From the NCBI RefSeq assembly GCF_017833255.1, contig NZ_JAFIBU010000001.1, forward strand, positions 2,416,001-2,480,000: a stretch of 64,000 nt of DNA, in the 5' to 3' direction. A model generated the notes under the pieces. The model worked only from the letters and a program-made list of their open reading frames with translations, had not been told where the DNA came from and did no database searches. Position 1 is the first letter of the stretch. Every line of letters starts with the position of its first letter. The translations under genes were made by a program, and so were the position numbers. Positions 34,357 to 43,614 of this stretch are shown one piece after another. This DNA comes from Paenibacillus sp. PvR098. GTDB lineage: Bacteria; Bacillota; Bacilli; Paenibacillales; NBRC-103111.

Positions 34357-36396
34357 TTATCGATCAGGCTGAAAGCCCAGCACGCTGTCGCGCACGACTT
34401 CTGTTTTGCCAGGTGCAGGAATTTGCAGTCGATACACTTCTCCCCAGCGTCCGGTTTTCCGCAGCTCCGCGCATTCGACGCGAGTGAACTCCGTATCCGT
34501 TGCCAGCAGGATCCACTGCGGCGTCATATCCGGGATCAGCCGCAGCAGATTGTCGCGGTTTTCACCGGAAATTCGTCCGAACGGCGTATCCATGAATAAC
34601 GGTATTTCCAGCGTTTTATCCGTTCCGCCGGAGATGCTGAGCAGTGAAATGATGAAGGATAAAGACAAGATTTGACGCTGGCCGGATGACAGATTCGGCA
34701 GGAAGTTGGCGCCATTCCATGCCAGCACCTGTAAAGAGAAGTCCTTCTCTATTTTCACTTCCTTCAAATTCTGCCTGCTATCCTCATCAATGAATTTACG
34801 GAAGTTCGACGTGGTGACCTCTTCCACTTCCCTCGAGATTTCATCGACGAACTTGGTTTGAATCGCTTTTAGCGCTTCTTTGGTGGCGTTCGCAATATCT
34901 TTCATTTTGACCTTGATGTCTTTCTGAGCTTCCTTCTTCTCCATTTCTTTCACAGCCGAATCAATTTCCCGCTTCTCGTTCAGGAGACGGTTAAGTTCAT
35001 CTTTACCCTGATTAATTTTCAGCCGAAGCTCCTGAATGCGGTCTGACAGGTTATTGCGGGCTTGCTGCAGATTACGATAATCCGCATTGTGACTTACCCC
35101 GATGTCTTCGTTGATCGAATCGATGTCCCGTTGGATCCGTTTCATCTCTTTGTTAATATCGGAGTATCCTTTCAACAGCTCGCCGCTTCGCTCTTCCGCC
35201 AGCTTGTTCTGTTCCATTACGGTACGTACTTCTTCTTTCAAATCGTTCAATTCACGAGTATAGGAATGCTCCTGATGCTTCTCGAGCAGCAGGCTTACGG
35301 CTTTAAATTGCTTGCTGTCCGGATCCACATCCGAGTCACACACCGCGCATTTGCGATCCTCTATGATCTTTTCAAGCAACTCTTTTGCAATATCAAACGG
35401 GTTGCCCATATGGGCACGAATATGCTCTAGCTCACTATAGAAGCGAGTATATTCATCCTTCAAAAGCAGATTAAAGCTATGCTTATTGAAATCGCGTATT
35501 TTGGCCAGCTGGTCTGCTTTTCGTTTACCCAAGTCATTGATCTGTCCCGTTAGATGCTCCCGCCTTATGACCTGCTCTCTGACGTCCTGGTGCTCCTTAA
35601 GCTGGTCGTCGATGAGGGAGATTTCCCGTTCTTTCACCTCAAGCTCTTCTTGCCATTTCTCCACATTGCCCTCAAACTCTTCCATGGCCCGTTCCTTGGC
35701 TAGTTGTTCACCAAGCTTTGTCCGATACTCGCCGCTGGCCGCATTCTGAATTTCTTGATGGTAGCTCGAATGGAGCTTCGCCATGACCTGCAGAGAATCA
35801 TCCAATGCATCAAGCTTGAGAAGGTTCTTAATTCCCTTGGCGACTTCTTTCTTCTGGCTCTGCTCGTCCCGCATCAATTGCTCGATTCGTTCACCGTCGA
35901 ACAAGAAATAGTCCTTCATCCTACGATCGAAAATCCGATTCACAACGGATGAAATGTCCTCCTCCCGGTCGTACATATGCGTTCTGCCCTGTATGTCGAT
36001 GTGTGTCATCCGTGCGGAAAGGAAATCTTCCTGGATTTGCTCATCGTCAAACAGCTGAGAGACAAGGACACGCTCCAACTCGAAATGCTCCCCTTGATGA
36101 GAGAAGCTGACTTTCACTTTGACCATTCCGGATCCGTCCGGCGACTCGCGAAGAACATTCAGGTTGCAGATGTAGTAGCTATCGCCTTTCTTACCGATCT
36201 CTTTATCCTTAGCAAGCTCCGCCACGCCGAATAAGGCGAGCATCAAGGCTCGATAGATCGTGGTTTTGCCCTTCCCATTGGCCCCATACACGACCGTAAC
36301 ATTCTGTTCGCCCTTGGACTGGAAGCCGGCGAAATGAATGGTTTGCTCCCCGTAATATTGTTTGAAGTTGACCAGCTCCAGCTTCTCGATCTTCAC
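34357..36396 (-). CDS. DndD-like SMC/Rad50-type ATPase
   Basis: 679 residues, as for DndD. Walker A is GANGKGKTT (38-46), FLFDGERIEQL (165-175) is a DndD hallmark, long coiled coils carry a zinc-hook CAVC (350-353), and the C-terminus has the signature LSSGQRQILSL and Walker B IPLFMDTPFG. DndD is an ATPase of the DNA phosphorothioation machinery; similar ATPases occur in other defence systems. The GTG at 36396 overlaps the stop of the 59-residue gene by four bases. No dndA, B, C or E is present in the window, so it may work with the helicase and sigma-like proteins instead. Confidence 0.82.
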   Translation of the reverse strand: MKIEKLELVNFKQYYGEQTIHFAGFQSKGEQNVTVVYGANGKGKTTIYRALMLALFGVAELAKDKEIGKKGDSYYICNLNVLRESPDGSGMVKVKVSFSHQGEHFELERVLVSQLFDDEQIQEDFLSARMTHIDIQGRTHMYDREEDISSVVNRIFDRRMKDYFLFDGERIEQLMRDEQSQKKEVAKGIKNLLKLDALDDSLQVMAKLHSSYHQEIQNAASGEYRTKLGEQLAKERAMEEFEGNVEKWQEELEVKEREISLIDDQLKEHQDVREQVIRREHLTGQINDLGKRKADQLAKIRDFNKHSFNLLLKDEYTRFYSELEHIRAHMGNPFDIAKELLEKIIEDRKCAVCDSDVDPDSKQFKAVSLLLEKHQEHSYTRELNDLKEEVRTVMEQNKLAEERSGELLKGYSDINKEMKRIQRDIDSINEDIGVSHNADYRNLQQARNNLSDRIQELRLKINQGKDELNRLLNEKREIDSAVKEMEKKEAQKDIKVKMKDIANATKEALKAIQTKFVDEISREVEEVTTSNFRKFIDEDSRQNLKEVKIEKDFSLQVLAWNGANFLPNLSSGQRQILSLSFIISLLSISGGTDKTLEIPLFMDTPFGRISGENRDNLLRLIPDMTPQWILLATDTEFTRVECAELRKTGRWGEVYRLQIPAPGKTEVVRDSVLGFQPDR

Positions 36397-36572
36397 GCCC
36401 GTTCACCATCCTGAACAATTCTTCTCATTTTATTCTCCAGCTTCCGCTGTACCTCTTGTTGATTGAGTCCTTGGCCGAATCCTTGCAGAGCCTCGATGAC
36501 AAGCTCCTGAACTTCCTCAGGATATTTTTTCAGCTCTTCTATGATCTTCGGATGCACATTACTAGCTGTCAT
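36393..36572 (-). CDS. Small 59-residue helical protein
   Basis: The ATG at 36572 lies inside the helicase gene (11-base overlap), and the stop overlaps the ATPase start by four bases (GTGA). The protein starts MTASNVHPKIIEELKKYPEE and is predicted to be helical, with a charged C-terminus (NKMRRIVQDGERA). Both overlaps imply translational coupling and a fixed ratio to its neighbours. I do not recognise it; a subunit or adaptor of the ATPase is likely. Confidence 0.7.
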   Translation of the reverse strand: MTASNVHPKIIEELKKYPEEVQELVIEALQGFGQGLNQQEVQRKLENKMRRIVQDGERA

Positions 36573-38679
36573 GGTCTTCCAACTCCCCTGATAGTGATGA
36601 ATAAATGTCTTCCGGCTTCAAGCTTAGCAAGTAACCGAGCCGATACCGCTCTAGAATCTCGAAGGCTCTGCTATGTATGGCCAGCTGATTGCTCGCGCAC
36701 AGGTAAAACTCTACAAAGCGGGCAAATTCACGCTTCATGATCTGCGCATAGGTGTTTCCGTCATCCGCCGCATCGAGCGGCGGAATCATGACAAAGTCAT
36801 GGATGTACGCCTGCTGTTTCCCGATAGCCTTCCTTAGAATTCTCCCGCGGCGCTGGACAAACTGACGCGGGTTGGAGGTGCTGGCCAGAAAATACGCACG
36901 TTTTGTTGCCGGTACGTTGACGCCCTCATCCAGGCATTTCATGGCAACAATCACTTGAATGTCGCCCCGATCGAACGCCTGAAGAATCGACTTGCGGTCG
37001 GCATTGCTCGTAGAGGATACAATTTCCTGCACCCGCAGCCCCGTGTCCGCAACCCGACGCAAAATTTCCCTATGCTTTCCCTCCGGACTATATACAATCG
37101 TATGCTTGAAATGCTCTAGGCCAACCTCACGGATATGCTGCCTCAGAAGAGCAAGGAACGTCTCAATCTTTGCTTCCGACTTATTCAGAAGATTCGCCCG
37201 CTGGGCTGCAAACACATTCGCCGCTTCCCGGCGGCTGGGGTCAGTCTTGGCCGCCTGCAGGAGCTGGCTAATGCGTATCGTCAAGCGTTTGTACTCCCGG
37301 TAATCCTCTTCACTCATCTCCACGTAATGGGGAAAGAACTCATAAGGGGTAAGATAACCCTCCTCAATAGCTCTTTCCAGCCCGAAGGAGATCACCTCTC
37401 TGGAGAAATAATCCGTTACCACCTGTGTCCCGTCCAGATCCCTCCATCGCTCGGGAGTCGCCGATAAGCCGATGCGCATCTTAATATCCGGATGGAGCGA
37501 GTTGCGCAGGTACGCCGCTCCCAGGTAATGAGCCTCGTCCCCGATAAACAGAACGCTGTCTTTGTTGCGAATTTTGGACACAAGACGAAGAAATTTATCC
37601 TCGTCCGCATTGGACTGATGGGTGACGATGAAACAAATGACTTCCTCAAATCCTAAATTATAGTCATCGATGAGCGAGTTTGCTTCGAAGAGCCAATCCC
37701 GACTGGTAGACATCACCGGTATAAATCCAAACGCACGCACCTCTTGGTTCCATTGCTCTACGAGATGCTTGAACGGCACGGAAACAATCAGGCAAATTTT
37801 CTTATGAGACTTAAACACACCTAAAGCCGCAGCCAGCGAGGTGATCGTCTTGCCCGTCCCTGTCGCCATCGAAAATAACCCTCGGCAGTTATTGTTTGTC
37901 CATTCTTCAATGGCATGCTTCTGGTAGTCAAACAGTTGTAATGTGGAAGGCATTCGTATCGGAAGCTCCTCCTCCGGTTCCGCTTGTGTCTTGCCAATCT
38001 CGTAAGGCCGCTCCGTGTATTGGGTAATTAGAACGAGCTTCTCGCGAATGAAATCATGCATCCGGTAGATGCGAAAGAAATCGTTCTGACCAGAGAACAT
38101 CTTATGGAAACGCTCCTCGTGCTTGGCCACATAAGGCGCCTGACCTTCTACCCAAGAGCAATACACCGAGAAGCTTTCACCATTGTAATTGGCATGGAGG
38201 GAATCGTTATAGCTACCGTGGATCGCCACTTTGTCCCCGGCCTCATCCGTAAATATGGCAAACTTGTCATGGAAATCGCCTATATTGTTTTTCGGGATGG
38301 CAAATTTCACTTCTAACAGATTATCCGCGACCAGCCATGCCAACAGAGGCAGCGTCTCGTGATCGTCTTGCTTCTCAAGGGCATTCAGCTCCAGAAGGAT
38401 CGCTTCATATATCGCTTGATCCTCCTTGGCCTGTTCCCCCCGCTCCATTGCATCGTAGTCGCTTGCTGTCAGGTGAGGCGAGGTAATTAATTCCGCCTTG
38501 CCCTTGCGTTCGATGAGGCTTAAAATTCCCTTGAGATTGAGCTGCAGCCACCCGGACGTAAAATAACCTACGCCCCGCTGATACAGGATCGAGTTGTGAA
38601 GAAGCGGGTGGAACAGCTTGTCCACAATGCTGTTCTCGGATGAATCATATACGTATTGCAATTGAAGCTCACGCAGCAA
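36562..38679 (-). CDS. PLD-nuclease/SF2-helicase fusion
   Basis: 705 residues. The N-terminal 200 form a phospholipase-D-type nuclease module with H137-x-K139 in FHDKFAIFTD and GSYND (155-159). The helicase core follows: Walker A ATGTGKT (272-278), DEAH (381-384), SAT in IGLSATPERW and motif VI QFVQRRGRILR. Similar fusions occur as restriction enzymes near DNA-phosphorothioation genes. The start is a TTG at 38679 with GGGAGG 10 bases upstream; the preceding gene ends 6 bases before. It probably unwinds and cuts foreign DNA together with its operon partners (inference). Confidence 0.88.
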   Translation of the reverse strand: MLRELQLQYVYDSSENSIVDKLFHPLLHNSILYQRGVGYFTSGWLQLNLKGILSLIERKGKAELITSPHLTASDYDAMERGEQAKEDQAIYEAILLELNALEKQDDHETLPLLAWLVADNLLEVKFAIPKNNIGDFHDKFAIFTDEAGDKVAIHGSYNDSLHANYNGESFSVYCSWVEGQAPYVAKHEERFHKMFSGQNDFFRIYRMHDFIREKLVLITQYTERPYEIGKTQAEPEEELPIRMPSTLQLFDYQKHAIEEWTNNNCRGLFSMATGTGKTITSLAAALGVFKSHKKICLIVSVPFKHLVEQWNQEVRAFGFIPVMSTSRDWLFEANSLIDDYNLGFEEVICFIVTHQSNADEDKFLRLVSKIRNKDSVLFIGDEAHYLGAAYLRNSLHPDIKMRIGLSATPERWRDLDGTQVVTDYFSREVISFGLERAIEEGYLTPYEFFPHYVEMSEEDYREYKRLTIRISQLLQAAKTDPSRREAANVFAAQRANLLNKSEAKIETFLALLRQHIREVGLEHFKHTIVYSPEGKHREILRRVADTGLRVQEIVSSTSNADRKSILQAFDRGDIQVIVAMKCLDEGVNVPATKRAYFLASTSNPRQFVQRRGRILRKAIGKQQAYIHDFVMIPPLDAADDGNTYAQIMKREFARFVEFYLCASNQLAIHSRAFEILERYRLGYLLSLKPEDIYSSLSGELEDHDS

Positions 38680-38685
38680 CGTTCA

Positions 38686-41600
38686 TCAGCCTCCCGTTCG
38701 AGTTCGGTAGAGGTCTTGGGTTATCATCTCCAGAGAAGGCGTAGTCACATAAGGAATGTTCTCGTCCATCTGGTCGTTGTAATACAGTCTGCTCATCGAC
38801 CTGTTGATCACATTGAGCTCCTGCAAGCGCCGCTCCATCTGCTGGATAGACGCTGCCCCCTGATACTCTTTCATTAACAGGTAATGGATCAGATCAAGCT
38901 CGCTCGCGATGCTGTGAGGATTGTCATCACGAATAGCCGTCTTCTCCGTAATGCCCAGGATCGTAACCGTCTCATCCTCCTGCTTCAGCAGCGAAACCAT
39001 GAGGGCCGGCGTCCACTCTATGCCGTTGGCCAGCCGAGGGAGACGTTGACGGACACTCGGATTCTGATAAAGTACATCCATGTCCAGCAGAAACTCATTG
39101 CCTTCGTACAGCTCATCAAATGACGCATGAATCAGGCTCAGGAACGCATCCCTTTTCTCCTCCGTCCACCCGATCGTGTCCTTATGCACGAAGGCCAGTG
39201 CCTGATCGTTCTTGAATTCATACACAATGATGTTCCTGGAGTTGTAGCTAATAGATGCCCAGCCGATGCTCTTGAAGTGCTTCTCCAATTCGCTTCGGTA
39301 CGCCACGGTCTGACCACTTTGAAGATAATGTTCAAGGAGGGCAATCGGGGACCTCCTTGACGGCGCGTTTATCTCCTCTTCCTTATCAAACAGTCCGAGT
39401 TTCGGATAGATATAGAAGCTGAACTCATCCGGATATTCCCGTTCCAGCATGTAATATAACGTTTGGTAGGAATCTATGTTGGCCAGCTTCATAATGGCGC
39501 GATTCACCACTTTGATCGAGACAACCGACTCGACCGACTCCATTTTTCTAACGAGCCAGGTTTTGACGGTTTCCAAACCTTGCAGATTAACTTGTAAATT
39601 ATCAATATGAATATATTCATCGTAGCCAGCCCGAATGATCTGATCGCCCATCCGCTGCTCAATGTGGTATGTTTCCCAGCCGAGTTGATTTTTGAAATGC
39701 TCCACAATTTCCTTGCGGCTGACTTTTCTGTTCTGAGCTTTAATATAGTCATAGAAAATTTGTGTGAGCGGCTGCCTGGCGGCATCAAGCTCTCCCTTTA
39801 AACAAATACGGGGAGCCTTCACGAAATCAAACTCATCCGAGCCGTACAGCTTAAAACAAGTATAAAGTGCATACTCATTGGTTATGCCAAGCTGTTCAAG
39901 ATCCTCTCTAAAATGCCAAAGCGTTCTCGTTAATCGGATTTGCGGGGCCTGGCTTTCCTTCAGGAGCTGAATCGTCCATTCCTTTATGGGGACAAGATCG
40001 CCCGGGTCGACCGAAATCGATGACCTGGGAATATAGTATCCGTTATCCCAAATGACAACCTCTTCTTCATTGCGAAGCAGCGATGAATAAATGCTCCGGT
40101 CATCGTTATCTCCAAAATAATCCGGATACATTTCTCGTGCGATATCCGTGAACAGGTGCGAGTTTTTGATAAGCGCCAGGCCCTCAGGAAAAAATGCCTC
40201 AAAAACAGGTAAAAGCAGATCCTTCTTCGTCCCTTCGGCAGGAAAATAAAGCGAACGAAACATGATGAAACAATTGGGAACGATGGTCTCGAATACCATG
40301 TCCGGTGTCAGGAGGGACGTCGGATTTTTTTCGAAATATGCGTTGACTTTATCCTTAAGTCTGCTAGGATGGTACCAACGCTGTTCGCTCATCAGATGTT
40401 TGATCAACTCTGCTATATCCTCATCCACCTGCCCGTTGTCGCCGGCAAAGAATGCGTGGTACTCCGTATCGTATAACAGCCCGATATCACATTTTTTAAC
40501 GATGCTAGCCAGCACCGCCTCTTCCGCATCATTCATGGTGAAGGGTCCTCCCAGAATATCCTCGATGGATACCAGGTTATATCTGCCGCTCACGGTTTCT
40601 TTCAGCTCGAATAATAAAGGGACATGCCGCAAGATGAAGAGCTCGAATGCCTTAACCTCAATTTGCCGAATTCGTTCACGCGTGACCCCTAATTCGTCGG
40701 AGATTTCCTGAAGCGTCATCGCCTCCCTGTAAGGTCCTTTATTCACACGTTTATATAAGACCTCCCAAGGTCTTTCCTCCAGGAAGTCCAATCGATTATT
40801 ATGAGCAAGCGCGGACAGGTCATTATAAAATCGTTTCCATAGACTCTCCAGCGTAACCTCTACCTCTGCTCCTTCCACATGAATCGATAATTCCTCAAAT
40901 ATGGGTAGGATACGAGAGATCCTTGCATGCTTCTTTCGCAGTCCATCCGTAAGCTCCGTCTTCGTATAGCGGCAAAGCTCGCCCCACCTGACAATTCCCA
41001 TCTCGGATAGCTGCTCGACGATTAAAGAATAACCATTGTACCTGTTAATGACTGGAAGAAACAGATCAATGGATTTCTCACGTAAGAGAGGAGGAACATA
41101 GATCGGCCTCTCCGTTGGTGTTTCCATGGTTATAACAACATTTGCCCGTTCCTGGCAATGAATTTCAATATTATTCAGAAGCTCATTCTTGAATCTGTTG
41201 ATTTTACCGATACCAATGCTCGGCTTATGAAGAAAGTAGTCCTCCAAGTTGTCCGGAAGCTGCCCATAAGTGGTCAGGCCGTCTTTCAATAAACAGTGAA
41301 TATTTCGAGCAACCGAACCGGAAAAGTCGGGAGCTATGTCCCGTGTAAGGATGACATTCGGAATTTGGATCACTACGTTCTCGAAGGTCACCGTCTTGGT
41401 GAATGATTCGTCCGTGCCGCTGTGATCCCAACCCTCTCCCTCCAGCTTCCCCAGCTCTCCGCGAACCACAAACTGCTGCTGCAGCAATTCTTCTACGAAA
41501 ACCCCGTACCACTCTGACAGATGTAGCTTGTCCAGTTGGTGCTGAATATTAAGCAGATATAAACCATGAATGTCGGATATCGTCTTGAGGCCGAAAGAGC

Positions 41601-41934
41601 TCAAAAACGGCCGCAAAAAACGCTCAAGCTTGAAGCTATACGTTACCGCTGTGTTCCCTGTCAGCTTGCCTTGATACACGAGGAAATCGCCTTTCCCAAA
41701 CTCAAAGGATGAGTACGCCTGCAGCTTTCCTTTATAACGAACGCCAAGCAGGCCGAATACTCTGACCACGCTCCAGAAGGTTTCGGCATCTTCATTAAAC
41801 AATAATCGGAGCTCATCCTCGCACAGCTGATCGTACGTTTGTATTTGATGCGAATGTAAAAAAGATTGTACATGCGGGTTCGAATTGGCTATCAAACGTC
41901 CCTCTAAGCTTTTATCTATAAGTATTGAACCCAC
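38686..41934 (-). CDS. Large protein with sigma-70 region-4 helix-turn-helix
   Basis: 1082 residues, no membrane segment. At 407-430, TLQEISDELGVTRERIRQIE plus the next helix is nearly the sigma-70 region 4.2 pattern. Two upstream stretches, about 218-255 (DGLTTYGQLPD..SIGIGKINRFKNEL) and 305-350 (GIVRWGELCRYTKTELTDGL), look like the helix-hairpin-helix of RNA polymerase alpha C-terminal domains. The rest is unrecognised. The start is a GTG without a clear ribosome site; a TTG 13 codons later is possible. It is the first structural gene of operon A, 112 bases after the WYL regulator, and may recognise promoters or RNA polymerase. Confidence 0.8.
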   Translation of the reverse strand: MGSILIDKSLEGRLIANSNPHVQSFLHSHQIQTYDQLCEDELRLLFNEDAETFWSVVRVFGLLGVRYKGKLQAYSSFEFGKGDFLVYQGKLTGNTAVTYSFKLERFLRPFLSSFGLKTISDIHGLYLLNIQHQLDKLHLSEWYGVFVEELLQQQFVVRGELGKLEGEGWDHSGTDESFTKTVTFENVVIQIPNVILTRDIAPDFSGSVARNIHCLLKDGLTTYGQLPDNLEDYFLHKPSIGIGKINRFKNELLNNIEIHCQERANVVITMETPTERPIYVPPLLREKSIDLFLPVINRYNGYSLIVEQLSEMGIVRWGELCRYTKTELTDGLRKKHARISRILPIFEELSIHVEGAEVEVTLESLWKRFYNDLSALAHNNRLDFLEERPWEVLYKRVNKGPYREAMTLQEISDELGVTRERIRQIEVKAFELFILRHVPLLFELKETVSGRYNLVSIEDILGGPFTMNDAEEAVLASIVKKCDIGLLYDTEYHAFFAGDNGQVDEDIAELIKHLMSEQRWYHPSRLKDKVNAYFEKNPTSLLTPDMVFETIVPNCFIMFRSLYFPAEGTKKDLLLPVFEAFFPEGLALIKNSHLFTDIAREMYPDYFGDNDDRSIYSSLLRNEEEVVIWDNGYYIPRSSISVDPGDLVPIKEWTIQLLKESQAPQIRLTRTLWHFREDLEQLGITNEYALYTCFKLYGSDEFDFVKAPRICLKGELDAARQPLTQIFYDYIKAQNRKVSRKEIVEHFKNQLGWETYHIEQRMGDQIIRAGYDEYIHIDNLQVNLQGLETVKTWLVRKMESVESVVSIKVVNRAIMKLANIDSYQTLYYMLEREYPDEFSFYIYPKLGLFDKEEEINAPSRRSPIALLEHYLQSGQTVAYRSELEKHFKSIGWASISYNSRNIIVYEFKNDQALAFVHKDTIGWTEEKRDAFLSLIHASFDELYEGNEFLLDMDVLYQNPSVRQRLPRLANGIEWTPALMVSLLKQEDETVTILGITEKTAIRDDNPHSIASELDLIHYLLMKEYQGAASIQQMERRLQELNVINRSMSRLYYNDQMDENIPYVTTPSLEMITQDLYRTRTGG

Positions 41935-42046
41935 CCATGATCACCCACGTTGTCTTGAACTTGTTGATACCGTTAGAAAATAGGAATTCACAAACAAAAA
42001 GATCTATGGAGTCCATTCAACACAATGCATGGATTTTCCTCCAAGC

Positions 42047-42997
42047 TTACTTGTACATCTCGACCCAAAGACTAAGCTGCTGCTTCAAGCTTTCCCTCAC
42101 CGACTTTGGTTCCAGTATCTCTGCATTGGGGCCGTATTGAAGAATCCAGTTTACGAACTCCTTTTCGTTGTTAACCGTGACCTCAAAGATCAAGCTGCCA
42201 TCCTTCTGATCCTTCATACGGGGACGAACGAATAGCTCCTCTTCCTTTATGTAACGTGCAACTTCAGGGGCGAACCTAACCTTAAACATCATATTTTTAT
42301 CCCCACGGTCAATGGTCCACGTGTTTTTGAGGTACTGCTTGATGTTAAAATCCCCTTTATCGTAGGGGAGATTCGTAATCTCCACCTTCTGAAAACGGCT
42401 TATTCGGAAGGTGCGAATCGCCTGTTTTAAGTGGCAGTAGCCAATTAAATAAAAACGCTGGTCACGGGGCACCAAATAATATGGATCTATTTTCCGCATG
42501 GTTGTTTCGTCTCGATACTGCGTGTGGTACACCGTATCGATTGTTTTCTGCCCCAGAATCGCCTCAATGATCGGCTGAAGGAAATTCGGGGTCTCTTTAC
42601 GATACGCCGGCGTCCCCATCTGGATGATATCCGCCAAGTTTTCGATGATGCTGTTTTGCTTGGACTTCTCCTTTAAATGCGTGGCCATTATCTTATCGTA
42701 GGCCGTATCAAATCCGGGCGGGAGTTTATCTTTGTCCAGCACGGAAGGCAGCAGCGAAAGCACGAACGCCTCCTGTTCCGAGAAATTGAGCGGATAAAGA
42801 AAAAATTTCCCCATAAAACGGTAGCCTGTGCCCCGTCCCTCATTGGTAACGGGTGCGATCAAGCTCAATATATCCAAGTCCCTGTAAATCGTTCTGATAT
42901 TCACATCGCATTTGAGTGCGAGATCAGCTGCCGAAATCCCCGGATTAGCTTGAATGGCATTGATGATATTAAAAATGCGGATCACTTTGTCGATCAT
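42047..42997 (-). CDS. WYL-domain transcriptional regulator
   Basis: 316 residues from the ATG at 42997, chosen because AAGGGG lies 7 bases upstream. The N-terminal winged helix (GISAADLALKCDVNIRTIYRDLDIL) is of the DeoR/HTH_11 type. A central WYL domain follows (TVYHTQYRDETTMRKIDPYYLVPRDQRFYLIGYC) and then the WYL C-terminal part. These proteins repress many bacterial defence operons and sense nucleic acid or nucleotide ligands. It is the first gene of operon A, and an inverted repeat lies upstream, so it is likely autoregulated. Confidence 0.9.
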   Translation of the reverse strand: MIDKVIRIFNIINAIQANPGISAADLALKCDVNIRTIYRDLDILSLIAPVTNEGRGTGYRFMGKFFLYPLNFSEQEAFVLSLLPSVLDKDKLPPGFDTAYDKIMATHLKEKSKQNSIIENLADIIQMGTPAYRKETPNFLQPIIEAILGQKTIDTVYHTQYRDETTMRKIDPYYLVPRDQRFYLIGYCHLKQAIRTFRISRFQKVEITNLPYDKGDFNIKQYLKNTWTIDRGDKNMMFKVRFAPEVARYIKEEELFVRPRMKDQKDGSLIFEVTVNNEKEFVNWILQYGPNAEILEPKSVRESLKQQLSLWVEMYK

Positions 42998-43034
42998 GTT
43001 CATACCCCTTGATAAACTAGTACTATTTTCCTGT

Positions 43035-43079
43035 ATATTACTTATTCTTCTAAAGCAGAAGAGTTCCTTCTTAGGAACT
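43035..43079 (-). promoter_or_regulatory. Operator and -10 box upstream of operon A
   Basis: AGTTCCT-TCTT-AGGAACT at 43062-43079 is a perfect 7-base inverted repeat. A TAATAT -10 box lies at 43035-43040 on the minus strand, so the repeat would cover the -35 region. A second shorter repeat CTTCT-AAAGC-AGAAG adjoins it. Confidence 0.5.
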
Positions 43080-43126
43080 ACATAAAAATGAATCAATCAT
43101 TGTTTGAATACTAGATATGCACGGGG

Positions 43127-43252
43127 TTAATCCGTCATGTCATCCGTTGGACCTTGGTCTTTTGGGGTATCACGAATTATCGCCGTGTTCAATCCGAGTT
43201 GTATCAAAATGTTTAAAATATCGATCTGAATTTTATCTGTTTTCTTCGTCAT
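43127..43252 (-). CDS. Small 41-residue protein
   Basis: The ATG at 43252 is preceded by CGGAGG at 5-6 bases. The protein is MTKKTDKIQIDILNILIQLG followed by a polar acidic tail (...DTPKDQGPTDDMTD). A short amphipathic helix and a charged end are visible. It stands directly upstream of operon A on the same strand and may be its first gene or a separate small gene; I do not recognise it. Confidence 0.5.
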   Translation of the reverse strand: MTKKTDKIQIDILNILIQLGLNTAIIRDTPKDQGPTDDMTD

Positions 43253-43427
43253 GTAATCCTCCGAAAAGCGAAAATAGGTACTTTCCAGTATAGGATATCA
43301 TTGCCATGCGACATGAGGTTGTCTCGAATATGCGTTCGTATAGAAAAGAATAGTATTTGTGATGAAGTGGTAAAAAATGGATTATTTTTACTGGATATCT
43401 TCCACAACTATGTGTAATATGGAAAAA
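43253..43427. other. Intergenic stretch, nothing recognised
   Basis: Between the small gene and the degenerate riboswitch I see no gene, repeat or clear promoter. It must hold the divergent promoters of both sides. Confidence 0.4.
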
Positions 43428-43512
43428 TATCACTTTAGAAAGGCAGGGATACAAAGCTGGGGGCCTAAAGCATGATGCTATGGCAGCCGAGCCACCAAAG
43501 GGGGAGCTTCTT
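43428..43512 (+). promoter_or_regulatory. Degenerate c-di-GMP-I (GEMM) riboswitch
   Basis: The aptamer core is visible: a GAAAGGCAGGGATACAAAGC stretch, GGGGGCCTAAAGC and GGCAGCCGAGCCACC, followed by a run of eight T after GGGGGAGC. The usual 5' strand with GCAAACC before the GAAA loop is not found, so about ten bases seem lost. It lies in front of a chemotaxis receptor gene, a common target of this riboswitch class, and that gene is decayed too. Confidence 0.65.
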
Positions 43513-43614
43513 TTTTTTGTTTAGATTCAAATCGGGGAGCAAAAGCCTAGCTTCTGATTCTCGGAACTACTTTGAAACAAACCACAAATCAATGCTCTCA
43601 GGAGGAAGTCACAC

